Assembly (NCBI GenBank): GCA_021204905.1
Contig: JAJPYN010000010.1
Span: forward strand, 47,560-111,559
Source of the DNA: Prevotella sp.
GTDB lineage: Bacteria; Bacteroidota; Bacteroidia; Bacteroidales; Bacteroidaceae
Direction: 5' to 3'
DNA length: 64,000 bases
The translations under genes and the position numbers were made by a program. The notes beneath the pieces are model-generated. The model was given only the letters and a program-made list of their open reading frames with translations. It made no database searches and was not told the DNA's origin. Positions 1 to 6,748 of the stretch are shown in pieces (position 1 is the first letter of the stretch; each line of letters opens with the position of its first letter).

Positions 1-41
1 AACCAGGCTGAACTAACGCACCTCTTTTTTGTCAGCGGCTG

Positions 42-72
42 CAAAGGTAGGAAAAGTTTTATTAGCGGCAAA
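42..72 (-). promoter_or_regulatory. Bacteroidota-type promoter reading off the left edge
   Basis: On the minus strand, TTTG (69-72) is followed after 19 bp by TACCTTTG (42-49), an exact match to the Bacteroidales -33/-7 consensus. No minus-strand start codon follows inside the window, so the gene it drives lies beyond position 1. It sits just downstream of the acetyltransferase stop at 105. Confidence 0.6.
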
Positions 73-104
73 GAATTGGCAAGATTTTTCGTGCGGCTTA
101 TGGC

Positions 105-626
105 TCAAAGGATTTTTTGCACGACGACGGCCTGCTCGAAACCCGTGTTGCCGAAGAGCCAGTCGCGGAGGGTGGCGCAGCGCGTGAAGCCGCACTTGTC
201 GAACAGGCGGAGCGAGGCGGTGTTGCCTTCCGGGATGACGGCGTAGAGCTGGTGGAGATGGAGCAGGTTTTGGGCGTAGGCTGAAAGGCGGCAAAGCACT
301 TGCGAGGCGAACCCTTTGTGCCGGAAGCTGTCGAGGATGACGATGCCTATCTCTGCGCGGGCGTTGCGCGGGTCGAAGCGCGTGAGGTCGGCAATGCCGA
401 TGATGCTGCGTACGGAGGCGCTTTCCAGCTCGATGATGAGCCTTAGTTGTTTGTCGGCATAGATGTCGCCGGTGGTGGTGAGGATGTAATTGCGGAGCAG
501 CTCTTTCGAGTAGGGCTCGTTCGTGTTGCCCAGTTGCCAGAGCGTGCGGTCGTTCTCGACGTTGTAGAGCAGGTCGAGGTCGTCGGGCTCGATGGCGCGG
601 AGGATGACGTTACTGCTGGTCGTCAT
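105..626 (-). CDS. GNAT-family N-acetyltransferase
   Basis: A 173-residue protein of the RimJ/RimL-like GNAT type, expected to transfer an acetyl group from acetyl-CoA to a protein or small-molecule amine; the substrate cannot be read from sequence. The acetyl-CoA pyrophosphate-binding signature R-x-x-G-x-A is visible at residues 102-107 (RHKGFA), followed by the usual C-terminal stretch (residues 125-155) with the GN..S..L..K.GF pattern. The start overlaps the 3' end of the glycosyltransferase gene by 17 bases, so the two are translationally linked as the last genes of the cstA-recR operon. Length is normal for the family. Confidence 0.85.
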   Translation of the reverse strand: MTTSSNVILRAIEPDDLDLLYNVENDRTLWQLGNTNEPYSKELLRNYILTTTGDIYADKQLRLIIELESASVRSIIGIADLTRFDPRNARAEIGIVILDSFRHKGFASQVLCRLSAYAQNLLHLHQLYAVIPEGNTASLRLFDKCGFTRCATLRDWLFGNTGFEQAVVVQKIL

Positions 627-1818
627 AAATCACTTCGGTGGCTGTGAGCAGTATGCGGTTGTTGTTGTCGTATGTGCCGATGGTTACCCCGGGCATGATG
701 TTCCCGGAGAAGATGCGGAAGATGTCGTTATGGCTGTATGCGTTGACATCGTAGACGATGACGAGGGGTCGGTCGTCGGGCAGCGGGATGTCGTGATGGC
801 CGCCGGGCAGCGAGCCGACAGTGCCTTCGTGGAAGACGGCGTCGAGCCCTTTGTTATCTGCCAGTTGCCGGCATTGCGAGAGGGTGTATTCGCTGCCGAT
901 AAAGACGTAGACGGGCTGCTTGTTCTCCTTCCTTATTTTCAGTCCGAGCTGGTCGCGCCAGCGTTTCATCTCGAGCTTGCAGGCTGTGGCCAAAGCTTTG
1001 ACGACGATGGCGAGCTTGATGGGCAGGGTGATGAGGAACGACAGGTGGCCGTAGTTTTTGCGGAAGAAGATGAGCATCGCCTTGTAGAAAACATGCACAT
1101 AGCGGAACGACGAGCGGTAGGTGCTCTCGCCTTTGTAATGGAGGATGAGCGCGGGGTAGTACCAGTTTTCGTAACCGGCGTCGAGCAGGCGCGAGCTCAG
1201 GTCGATGTCCTCGCCGTACATGAAATAATCTTCGTCCAAGAGGCCCACCTCGTTGAGCGCGCTGTGGCGGATGAGGAAGAACGCGCCGCTGACCACCTCG
1301 ATCTTGTGCGGCTCATCCCACGAGATGCCGCTCATGTAGTAATGCCCGAAGCGCGGGTGGGAGGGGTAGCGCGCGCAGAGGCCGCACATCTTGTAGAACG
1401 CAGTCATCGGCGTGGGCAGTCCGCGACGGCTCTCGAGGGCGCTGCTGCCGTCGGCTTTGAGCATACGCACGCCCAGACCCCCGGCTTGCGGATGGTTGTC
1501 CATGAAGGCTATCGTGTCGATGATGGCGGCCTTGGTGGGGATGGTGTCGGGGTTGAGAAGAAGGACGTATTCGCCTGTGGCATGGCGCAGCGCGACGTTG
1601 TTGGCCTTGGCGAACCCGAGGTTATGGTTGCTCGAGACAAGCGTGATTTTCTTACCGAACTTTGCGCGGAGATATTCCGGCGAACCGTCCTTGCTGTGGT
1701 TGTCGACAACGATTACCTCGGCGTCGGTCTCGCGCAGGATCCACAGCAGTGCGTCAAGGCATTGCTCGAGGTAGTATTTCACGTTGTACGAAACGATGAT
1801 GACGGACAGTTTTTTCAT
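610..1818 (-). CDS. GT2 family glycosyltransferase (rhamnosyltransferase-like)
   Basis: A 402-residue family 2 glycosyltransferase that would use a nucleotide sugar at the inner face of the membrane, probably for a cell-surface glycan. The GT-A fold is visible: VIIVSYN near residue 7, VVDNHSKDGS with Asp39 for nucleotide binding, GFAKANN at 68-74 and LLLNPDT at 87-92, the pattern typical of WbbL/RfbF-type rhamnosyltransferases. Residues beyond about 300 form an extra C-terminal region of unknown role. It begins four bases inside the end of the membrane-protein gene upstream, and its 3' end overlaps the acetyltransferase start. Donor and acceptor are not determinable. Confidence 0.88.
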   Translation of the reverse strand: MKKLSVIIVSYNVKYYLEQCLDALLWILRETDAEVIVVDNHSKDGSPEYLRAKFGKKITLVSSNHNLGFAKANNVALRHATGEYVLLLNPDTIPTKAAIIDTIAFMDNHPQAGGLGVRMLKADGSSALESRRGLPTPMTAFYKMCGLCARYPSHPRFGHYYMSGISWDEPHKIEVVSGAFFLIRHSALNEVGLLDEDYFMYGEDIDLSSRLLDAGYENWYYPALILHYKGESTYRSSFRYVHVFYKAMLIFFRKNYGHLSFLITLPIKLAIVVKALATACKLEMKRWRDQLGLKIRKENKQPVYVFIGSEYTLSQCRQLADNKGLDAVFHEGTVGSLPGGHHDIPLPDDRPLVIVYDVNAYSHNDIFRIFSGNIMPGVTIGTYDNNNRILLTATEVIYDDQQ

Positions 1819-2252
1819 TTCTCCCGAGTGTTAAGAGGTTTTGTCTCGTCTTTGCAACGTGCCGCCGACGGGTAAACGAAGACGCTTGCAAGCAACAGGA
1901 TTATGGCCAAATAGCCGAACGCGGCCTTGACGAAAAGGTAGTAAAGCAGCGTGTTGATTAGAAGCGGCGCCATCAGCATCGCCAGCCGCCATAAGCCGCA
2001 GCGCAGCAGTCCTTCGGGCGAGTTAACCAGCCTTTGCCGGATTTTTTTAAACTTAAACAACCGCAAAGCGAGGGGTATGGCGCAGATGGTGAGCAGCTCC
2101 ATAGTTGTCAGTAGGATGAACTCGGCGGAGGCGTTTTCGCGGTAGAGCCCGCCTTCGCGCATCAGGCCCGTTTCGAAGCACAGGATGATGATTAATGCAG
2201 CGGCGAGGGGCAGGAAATAGCAACATTTCAGCAGGCGTACAGTTCTCTCCAT
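1815..2252 (-). CDS. four-helix membrane protein of unknown function
   Basis: A 145-residue protein with four likely transmembrane segments (about residues 9-26, 45-65, 88-108 and 111-128) and a basic loop around residues 66-75, which suggests a cytoplasmic loop. I recognise no domain. It sits 3 bases after recR and overlaps the glycosyltransferase start by 4 bases, so it is co-transcribed between them. The same arrangement of recR, small membrane protein and GT2 enzyme is, as far as I recall, common in Bacteroidales, which argues that the gene is real and conserved. Confidence 0.75.
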   Translation of the reverse strand: MERTVRLLKCCYFLPLAAALIIILCFETGLMREGGLYRENASAEFILLTTMELLTICAIPLALRLFKFKKIRQRLVNSPEGLLRCGLWRLAMLMAPLLINTLLYYLFVKAAFGYLAIILLLASVFVYPSAARCKDETKPLNTREK

Positions 2253-2255
2253 AGG

Positions 2256-2879
2256 CTATTCTCTTCGATATGGCGTGCGGTTGATGACGGCTTGCCCGAG
2301 CGTGGTGTCGTCGGTGTATTCGAGCTCTTCGCCCACGGCGATACCTTGCGCGATGACGCTCACAAGTACTTGAAAACCAGCCAGTTGGCGCGCGATGTAG
2401 AAGTTCGTCGTGTTACCTTCCATCGTGGTGCTCAGCGCGAGGATCACCTCCTTTATGCCGCCCTTCTTCACGCGGTCGACGAGCGAGGCAATCTCAAGGT
2501 CGTTCGGGCCGATGCCGTCTGCGGGCGAGATGATGCCGCCGAGGACGTGGTAGAGGCCGCCGTACTGCTGCGTGTGCTCGATGGCCATCACGTCCTGTAT
2601 GTTTTCCACGACGCAGAGGGTCGCTTTGTCGCGCCTTTTATCACCGCAAATCGGGCAGATGTCGGTGTCGCTGATGTTATGGCACATCGCGCAGTATTTC
2701 ACGTTGTGGCAAAGGTCGCCCACCGCACTTGTAAACTGGTCCACTTCGCGCGGGTCCCTGTTCAGCAGCGACAACGCGAGGCGCAGCGCCGTTTTGCGTC
2801 CGATGCCGGGTAGTTTGGCCAGTTCTTCGACCGCCCTTTCCAGCAGTTGCGAAGGATATTGCTGCGTGATGAAGCCCAT
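2256..2879 (-). CDS. recR: recombination mediator RecR
   Basis: A 207-residue RecR, which works with RecO (and RecF) to load RecA on gapped single-stranded DNA. Visible parts are the helix-hairpin-helix [14 protein letters not shown] at about 22-36, a four-cysteine zinc finger (Cys63, Cys66, Cys75, Cys78) and the Toprim domain starting at [12 protein letters not shown] (residues 90-101). Length is normal. It is the second gene of a minus-strand operon, 27 bases after cstA. Confidence 0.97.
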   Translation of the reverse strand: MGFITQQYPSQLLERAVEELAKLPGIGRKTALRLALSLLNRDPREVDQFTSAVGDLCHNVKYCAMCHNISDTDICPICGDKRRDKATLCVVENIQDVMAIEHTQQYGGLYHVLGGIISPADGIGPNDLEIASLVDRVKKGGIKEVILALSTTMEGNTTNFYIARQLAGFQVLVSVIAQGIAVGEELEYTDDTTLGQAVINRTPYRRE

Positions 2880-2906
2880 TATTTACTTAACGTCCGCCGC
2901 CCTGTT

Positions 2907-4379
2907 TTATTGTATCGTTTTGCCCTCGTAGATGCTCCGCCAGCGGATGTAAAGGATGAGGCAAGCGATGGTGATGAACGCGCCGATGGAGTAGGAGATG
3001 ACGTGCGGCAGGCGCAGGCCTTCGGGCGCGATGCAGATATATGTGGAGCAGACGAGCGTCATAAACAGCGCCGGGATGAACGCGATATAGAAACACCTTT
3101 TCCGCTTCGTCAGCCACACGGTGATGGTCCAAAGCGTGACGGTGGCGAGCGTCTGGTTGGTCCACGCGAAGTAGCGCCAGATGATGGAGAAGTCGACAAA
3201 CACAAGGGCGATGGCGATGGCGAAGATGGGCAGGGCGAGCATCAACCGGCGCGAAATAGTAGTTTGCGGCAAATGGATGAAATCGGCTAAAATCAACCGC
3301 GCGCTGCGGAAGGCCGTGTCGCCGCTCGTGATAGGTGCAGCCACCACGCCGAGCACTGCCAATATCGCGCCGAGCGTGCCGAGCCACGATGTGCAAACGG
3401 CATTCACCAGCAGCGCGGGATTAACGCCGTGCGCGCCGTTGTCGGTCATCAGATTAAGCAACTTGGCGTAAGGCGTCGCCCCTTCGACATCGAGCGAATC
3501 GGCGAATTTTATTGCAGCCACCGCCCAGATTAATGCAACAATGCCTTCCGTTATCATCGCGCCGTAGAACACCGGCCGGCCGTATTTCTCGTTGGTCAAG
3601 CAGCGCGCCATCATCGGCGATTGCGTGCCGTGGAAGCCCGACACCGCACCACAAGCTATCGTGATGCACAGGCCCGGGAAAATCGGTATCTCGCCCGTGG
3701 GATGATGGTCGGCAAAGGCTTCGGTAACCTCCGGCACGCCTCCGCCATTGACGAAGATGCCGTAGAGCAAACCCGCAGCCATAACAAGCAGCGCGATGCC
3801 GAAGATGGGGTAAATGCGCCCTATCAACTTGTCAATCGGGAACATCGTCGCGAAGAAATAATACACGAAAATCAGCGCAATCCAGAACGCCGTCGTACCG
3901 AAACTGCCCCAACCGGAAGTCATACTTGCCAGCAGTCCCGCGGGCGTGGTGCAGAACACCGTACCAACCAGCACCATCAGCACTAACGACAGCACGCAGA
4001 TGATGATGTGCGCGTGGCGTCCCAGCTCGTCGCTCACCACTTCCGGAATCGATTTGCCGTCGCGCTGCAACGACATCATGCCGAACATGAAATCGTGCAC
4101 AGCCCCGCCGAAGATGCAACCGAAAACAATCCACAGGTAGGCCGCCGGACCGAACAGGATGCCTTGTATCGCACCGAAAATAGGGCCTGTGCCGGCGATG
4201 TTTAGAAACTGGATGAGGAACACCCTTTTCGGCGACATCGGCATGAAGTCCACGCCGTCCTGCAAACGATAGCACGGGGTCTGCCGCGACGGGTCGATCT
4301 TGTAAACGCGCTCGGCGATGCTGCCGTAAATGAAGTAGCCCGTTATGAGGCACAAAATTGCTGCAATGAAAGATATCAT
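2907..4379 (-). CDS. cstA: carbon starvation protein CstA-type peptide/pyruvate transporter
   Basis: A 490-residue polytopic inner-membrane protein of the CstA family. Members take up peptides or pyruvate during carbon limitation. Family signatures include the N-terminal helix followed by the conserved cytoplasmic DGVDFMPM stretch (residues 42-49), and the segments AGTGPIFGAIQG (62-73) and GAVHDF (93-98). It is the short form usual in Bacteroidota, versus about 700 residues in E. coli. It opens the operon that continues into recR. The 29-bp tandem repeats lie directly upstream, so its promoter region is rearranged compared with a plain intergenic gap. Confidence 0.93.
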   Translation of the reverse strand: MISFIAAILCLITGYFIYGSIAERVYKIDPSRQTPCYRLQDGVDFMPMSPKRVFLIQFLNIAGTGPIFGAIQGILFGPAAYLWIVFGCIFGGAVHDFMFGMMSLQRDGKSIPEVVSDELGRHAHIIICVLSLVLMVLVGTVFCTTPAGLLASMTSGWGSFGTTAFWIALIFVYYFFATMFPIDKLIGRIYPIFGIALLVMAAGLLYGIFVNGGGVPEVTEAFADHHPTGEIPIFPGLCITIACGAVSGFHGTQSPMMARCLTNEKYGRPVFYGAMITEGIVALIWAVAAIKFADSLDVEGATPYAKLLNLMTDNGAHGVNPALLVNAVCTSWLGTLGAILAVLGVVAAPITSGDTAFRSARLILADFIHLPQTTISRRLMLALPIFAIAIALVFVDFSIIWRYFAWTNQTLATVTLWTITVWLTKRKRCFYIAFIPALFMTLVCSTYICIAPEGLRLPHVISYSIGAFITIACLILYIRWRSIYEGKTIQ

Positions 4380-4386
4380 AGTGTTT

Positions 4387-4500
4387 TAATTGCCGGTTGT
4401 TGTTTCAGCGGATGTAATTGCCGGTTGTTGTTTTCAGCGGATGTAATTGCCGGTTGTTGTTTTCAGCGGATGTAATTGCCGGTCGTTATTTCAGCGGATG
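4387..4500. repeat. four tandem copies of a 29-bp repeat, the last overlapping the PIN gene end
   Basis: Four units at 4387-4414, 4415-4443, 4444-4472 and 4473-4500 (28, 29, 29, 28 bp) begin TAATTGCCGGTTGTTG and end TCAGCGGATG. The final 10 bases of the last unit are the last codons and stop of the PIN toxin on the minus strand (residues I-R-stop). Every unit therefore carries a copy of that stop context. The array fills the gap between the toxin and cstA. Confidence 0.9.
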
Positions 4501-4910
4501 TTTTGGTGAAACCTCAGCCCGCGAAAAACATAATTCGGGAACTGCCGGTCGGAGCTCACCAGCGTGGCCTTGTCCGCGATGGCCTGCGCGATGATGAGCC
4601 GGTCGTTGGGGTCGCACTTGTCGTCGAGCAGCGGCAGCTTCTCCTCCGCCTCGAGGTGCTTCGTGGTGAGCGGAGTAACAGTGATGCCGTATTCGTCAAT
4701 GCGCCGCACCACGCTTGTTGACGTCTTCCAACTCTTGCCCAACCTTATCTTGCCCGACTGTCGCAGGTAGATAAATTCGTGCACGCAGACAGGACACGTG
4801 AAAAGCGTGTTGGCCGGGTCGGTGAGCAGCATCCACGTGTCGGCATCGATGTTGTCCTCTTCCTGCGCGAGCAGATATATCAAGATGTTTGTGTCAAGAT
4901 AGAGCCTCAT
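4491..4910 (-). CDS. PIN-domain ribonuclease, VapC-type toxin
   Basis: A 139-residue PIN-domain protein, expected to be a Mg-dependent endoribonuclease and the toxin of a type II toxin-antitoxin pair. The acidic active-site set is present: Asp6 in LYLDTNI, Glu45 in VHEF, Asp103 in DPNDRLI and Asp121 in SSDRQF. Its ATG overlaps the stop of the upstream small gene by 4 bases, the usual antitoxin-toxin coupling. The 3' end lies in the last unit of the 29-bp tandem array. RNA target unknown. Confidence 0.88.
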   Translation of the reverse strand: MRLYLDTNILIYLLAQEEDNIDADTWMLLTDPANTLFTCPVCVHEFIYLRQSGKIRLGKSWKTSTSVVRRIDEYGITVTPLTTKHLEAEEKLPLLDDKCDPNDRLIIAQAIADKATLVSSDRQFPNYVFRGLRFHQNIR

Positions 4911-5089
4911 TCAAGTACCGCCTTTCTGTCCACGATGACAATGTAAGGGTTGCCGCACTCCTCCGAGAAGAACTTTTCTCCGAGTTTGTTAAGTTTCTCC
5001 GGCAGCTTCTTCCTGAGCGCCGCCTTCGACTCGGGCGTCCATAGTTTGTGCTTCTTTTGCACGGGTTCGTTTTTCTTTTCTGTTGCCAT
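4907..5089 (-). CDS. putative antitoxin partner of the PIN toxin
   Basis: A 60-residue, highly charged protein (lysine/glutamate-rich first 40 residues) encoded directly before the PIN toxin and overlapping it by 4 bases. I infer antitoxin function from position, size and charge. I do not recognise its DNA-binding fold. The start chosen is ATG at 5089 (MATEKKNE); an upstream in-frame ATG at 5119 would add 10 residues and cannot be excluded. Its last part (GNPYIVIVDRKAVLE) could be a beta-strand region that docks on the toxin. Confidence 0.65.
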   Translation of the reverse strand: MATEKKNEPVQKKHKLWTPESKAALRKKLPEKLNKLGEKFFSEECGNPYIVIVDRKAVLE

Positions 5090-5209
5090 AGCCGTATGCC
5101 TTTGCAGGTTTGTAAACAATTGGAAAACAAAAGTAGGCAGAATTAGGCGAAAACGGACAGGACAAGGCGCTTTTTCTAAAAACAGCAGCGAACTATTAAC
5201 ACAAATTAA

Positions 5210-5236
5210 GGCAAGAAGAGATCGTCTCTTCTCGCC
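5210..5236 (-). terminator. rho-independent terminator-like hairpin beside the left att copy
   Basis: An inverted repeat, GGCAAGAAGAGA (5210-5221) and TCTCTTCTCGCC (5225-5236), gives a 12-bp stem with one G-U pair and a 3-base loop, followed on the minus strand by T-rich sequence. It is probably the original terminator of the tRNA-Ser gene, now separated from it by the insertion. The copy next to the intact tRNA is degenerate. Confidence 0.6.
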
Positions 5237-5318
5237 CTAACTGCTTCATTCCCAATGCGTTGCTTCGCGGAAAGAGGGGGATTCGAACCCCCGAAGCGCT
5301 TTTGACGCTTACACGCTT
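5230..5318. repeat. left att repeat (displaced 3' half of tRNA-Ser)
   Basis: Identical over 89 bp to 6425-6513. Bases 5268-5318 equal the last 51 nt of tRNA-Ser, but the sequence to the right (from 5319) shows no tRNA 5' half, so this copy cannot make a tRNA. Confidence 0.9.
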
Positions 5319-5319
5319 A

Positions 5320-5621
5320 CCGGGTGTAGAAGAATAGGGGGTATATATCTCTGAGAATCAATGATAAAGAATGTAGGCTGAGAGTCATTTGCAAACCATT
5401 TACAAATACACAAAACGCCTAATCTCCCACACAAATTATCTCCTTGCCGTCTGTTGGCATGTTCCTCTGAACCAATACCTGAAACCATTTAGAATATTCA
5501 AGAAACAATTTCTTATTTTGCATTGTCGCGGGCTGTTTGCATTATTTCCAGGCGCAAGAAAAACCGCCGCAACTCTTTGTCTTTCAGCGCGTTGCACCTT
5601 GTTAACAAACCTATTTGCAAG
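5320..5621. other. mini-element interior without a supported gene
   Basis: About 300 bp between the left att repeat and the small membrane ORF. It holds one pair of ATTTGCAA-like boxes 11 bp apart (5387-5406). A minus-strand open stretch around 5515-5610 lacks an ATG start. I see no protein I would defend. Confidence 0.5.
5387..5406. promoter_or_regulatory. paired ATTTGCAA-like boxes, arm-site candidate 1
   Basis: ATTTGCAA (5387-5394) and the variant ATTTACAA (5398-5405) lie 11 bp apart, one helical turn. The same paired layout recurs at 5613 and 6302. Position just inside the left att repeat fits an integrase arm-type site; this is inference. Confidence 0.4.
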
Positions 5622-5630
5622 TTATTTGCA
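5613..5630. promoter_or_regulatory. paired ATTTGCA boxes, arm-site candidate 2
   Basis: An 18-bp sequence, ATTTGCAAGTTATTTGCA, identical to 6302-6319 and in the same orientation. It overlaps the last codons and stop of the small membrane ORF (5622-5735). Confidence 0.45.
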
Positions 5631-5735
5631 GGCAAGGTGAACTTTATACGATGCCCAGTAAAACAACGTCTGCAAAATCCCGCCCACGACTAAGGCGTAC
5701 ACGCACGCACCCGCGAACTTCAAAACTTCCCTCAT
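5622..5735 (-). CDS. 37-residue single-helix membrane peptide of the mini-element
   Basis: A short ORF with ATG at 5735 that starts 7 bases after the stop of the XRE regulator. The product has one hydrophobic helix (roughly residues 8-28, with AGACVYALVVGGILQTLFYW) and a short charged tail. Tight spacing and the clear transmembrane segment support it as the second cistron after the regulator. Function unknown; small membrane peptides beside regulators can act in signalling or toxicity, but nothing here shows that. The 3' end overlaps a pair of ATTTGCA boxes. Confidence 0.5.
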   Translation of the reverse strand: MREVLKFAGACVYALVVGGILQTLFYWASYKVHLACK

Positions 5736-5742
5736 ATCGTTA

Positions 5743-6132
5743 TCACTTTTGGTTAATGGTCTTTTCAAGAAGCGTTATCAACCGCTCGTTCTGCTCGATA
5801 ACCGTCTCCGTCAACCTGCGGTGTGCGGCAAGCTCGTCAAGGAGCTTGCTGTCCGCAAGCGTCTGGTTGAGAACACCGAGACTGCTGTGATTGTCAACGA
5901 TACTCTGATTGCCCGACCCTTGCACGACCTTCGACGGAACAACACGATCCTCATAGAAATAACTCACCGGCACATCCAGCACCTCGCACATCTTCTCTAA
6001 CGTCCCCGTGCGGATGTCAGACGAATTCAGAATTTTGAAAACAGACTGCGGAGATACCCCCAAAAGCAACGCCATCTCTTTCTGCGACTTACCTAACGCC
6101 GCAATTTTCTTCTTCACGACATCACCCCTCAT
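5743..6132 (-). CDS. XRE-family (Cro/CI-like) transcriptional regulator
   Basis: A 129-residue DNA-binding protein. The helix-turn-helix occupies about residues 14-58 (SQKEMALLLGVSPQSVFKIL, then GTLEKMCEVLDVPVSYFYED), the pattern of phage-type repressors. The C-terminal third (about 85-128) is a predicted coiled coil likely used for dimerisation. It is the only intact regulatory gene in the tRNA-flanked element and probably controls the element's own operon. Its ATG overlaps the 3' end of the integrase-fragment ORF by 11 bases in another frame. Base composition is AT-richer than the flanking core genes. Confidence 0.85.
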   Translation of the reverse strand: MRGDVVKKKIAALGKSQKEMALLLGVSPQSVFKILNSSDIRTGTLEKMCEVLDVPVSYFYEDRVVPSKVVQGSGNQSIVDNHSSLGVLNQTLADSKLLDELAAHRRLTETVIEQNERLITLLEKTINQK

Positions 6133-6244
6133 AAACTTTTTCCTTGTTGATTTTGTTAATATGCGTCATCGACACCTTCACGGGGAATATCCCGTCGTCC
6201 TTCACCCGACGCTTATCTAAATAAAGCTTCGTCTGTATCATCAT
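6122..6244 (-). pseudogene. 40-residue N-terminal fragment of a Bacteroidota tyrosine integrase (arm-binding domain)
   Basis: A short ORF (ATG at 6244, alternative at 6241) whose residues 5-27, beginning TKLYLDKRRVKDDGIFPVKV, match the remembered start of the arm-DNA-binding domain of Bacteroidota phage-type integrases (pattern LDKRR-K-DGTYP-K-RVTH). The similarity stops after about residue 27 and the frame ends in the first codons of the XRE gene. The rest of the integrase (core-binding and catalytic domains with R...H-R-Y) is missing. The simplest reading is a deletion that fused the integrase start to the regulator. Alternatively it is a free-standing arm-binding peptide. Confidence 0.55.
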
Positions 6245-6301
6245 AACACAAAAAACCGCCAAACAACAAAAAAGTTCACCACATCATCCTCCTTTTGTTT
6301 C

Positions 6302-6322
6302 ATTTGCAAGTTATTTGCAAGT
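6302..6322. promoter_or_regulatory. paired ATTTGCAA boxes, arm-site candidate 3
   Basis: ATTTGCAA at 6302 and 6313, 11 bp apart, identical over 18 bp to 5613-5630. It lies upstream of the integrase-fragment ORF and inside the right att repeat, where an arm-type site or an operator for the XRE regulator would be expected. Confidence 0.45.
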
Positions 6323-6424
6323 AAATCGTAGATAAAAGTAGACAGTTTTAGACAGAAATAGGCACTTTCTTCTCCTGTTTTTTCACGTTCTTAACATAAA
6401 ACAAGGCAAGAAGAATTTCCGTTC

Positions 6425-6513
6425 TCTCGCCCTAACTGCTTCATTCCCAATGCGTTGCTTCGCGGAAAGAGGGGGATTCGAACCCCCGAAGCGCTTTTGA
6501 CGCTTACACGCTT
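6425..6513. repeat. right att repeat (contains the functional tRNA-Ser 3' half)
   Basis: Exact copy of 5230-5318. It ends at 6513, in the anticodon loop of the tRNA-Ser gene, so the crossover lies between the anticodon loop and the tRNA 3' end. Confidence 0.9.
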
Positions 6514-6550
6514 TCCAGGCGTGCCTCTTCAGCCACTCGAGCACCTTTCC
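6463..6550 (-). tRNA. tRNA-Ser (anticodon GGA)
   Basis: The minus strand gives an 88-nt class II tRNA. The acceptor stem pairs GGAAAGG with TCTTTCC, the anticodon loop is CTGGAAA (anticodon GGA, reading UCC/UCU), a long serine-type variable arm follows, and the T loop reads GGTTCGAATCC. The discriminator is G and CCA is not encoded. Its 3' half is duplicated at 5268-5318 because an element has integrated there. Confidence 0.95.
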
Positions 6551-6568
6551 TTTTGTTCGTTCGGGGTA

Positions 6569-6600
6569 CAAAGGTAGGTGTTGCGCGCCTATTCTCCAAG
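6569..6600 (-). promoter_or_regulatory. promoter of tRNA-Ser
   Basis: Minus strand CTTG (6597-6600), 20 bp, then TACCTTTG (6569-6576), about 19 bp before the tRNA 5' end. This matches the Bacteroidales consensus apart from one base in the upstream box. Confidence 0.6.
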
Positions 6601-6687
6601 AAAATCGCGCGAATTTTGCCCCATGGACAACGTCGGCAGGGGCTTCGGCGCGCTTTTGCGGCAAATGCATTTTTATTTGCCGTTTGC

Positions 6688-6719
6688 TTTGCCGTTTACG
6701 CGCGATTGAAGTAACTTTG
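6688..6719 (+). promoter_or_regulatory. promoter of the purH-mre-rod operon
   Basis: TTTG at 6688-6691 and TAACTTTG at 6712-6719 with a 20-bp spacer are an exact Bacteroidales promoter match. The predicted transcript starts near 6726, giving a leader of about 22 bases before the ATG at 6749. Confidence 0.65.
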
Positions 6720-6748
6720 CAACTCAATAATGAAACTTCTCCGGCAAA

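Larger units (their letters stand above)
5230..6513. mobile_element. 1195-bp insertion at the tRNA-Ser(GGA) anticodon loop, flanked by att repeats
   Basis: An exact 89-bp direct repeat (5230-5318 and 6425-6513) bounds this interval. The right copy contains the 3' half of the intact tRNA-Ser gene from the anticodon loop to the 3' end, plus 38 bp beyond; the left copy is a displaced duplicate with no 5' half. This is the structure left when a tyrosine-recombinase element integrates at a tRNA anticodon loop. The repeat offset gives an element of 1195 bp. Inside are an XRE regulator, a small membrane peptide, an integrase N-terminal fragment and three pairs of ATTTGCAA boxes; no complete integrase is present. 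It is either a deleted remnant or a non-autonomous mini-element. Confidence 0.75.

Noticed and set aside
592..1875. Very long open frame antisense to the GT2 gene
   Set aside because: A by-product of GC-rich codon usage; the minus-strand frame has a complete glycosyltransferase.
5515..5610. Minus-strand open stretch in the mini-element ending ...ALKDKELRRFFLRLEIMQTARDNAK
   Set aside because: It looks protein-like but has no ATG, only TTG starts, and overlaps the ATTTGCA boxes; too weak to call.
5389..5890. Plus-strand open frames across the mini-element
   Set aside because: They run antisense to the XRE gene or through repeat DNA, with unnatural composition.
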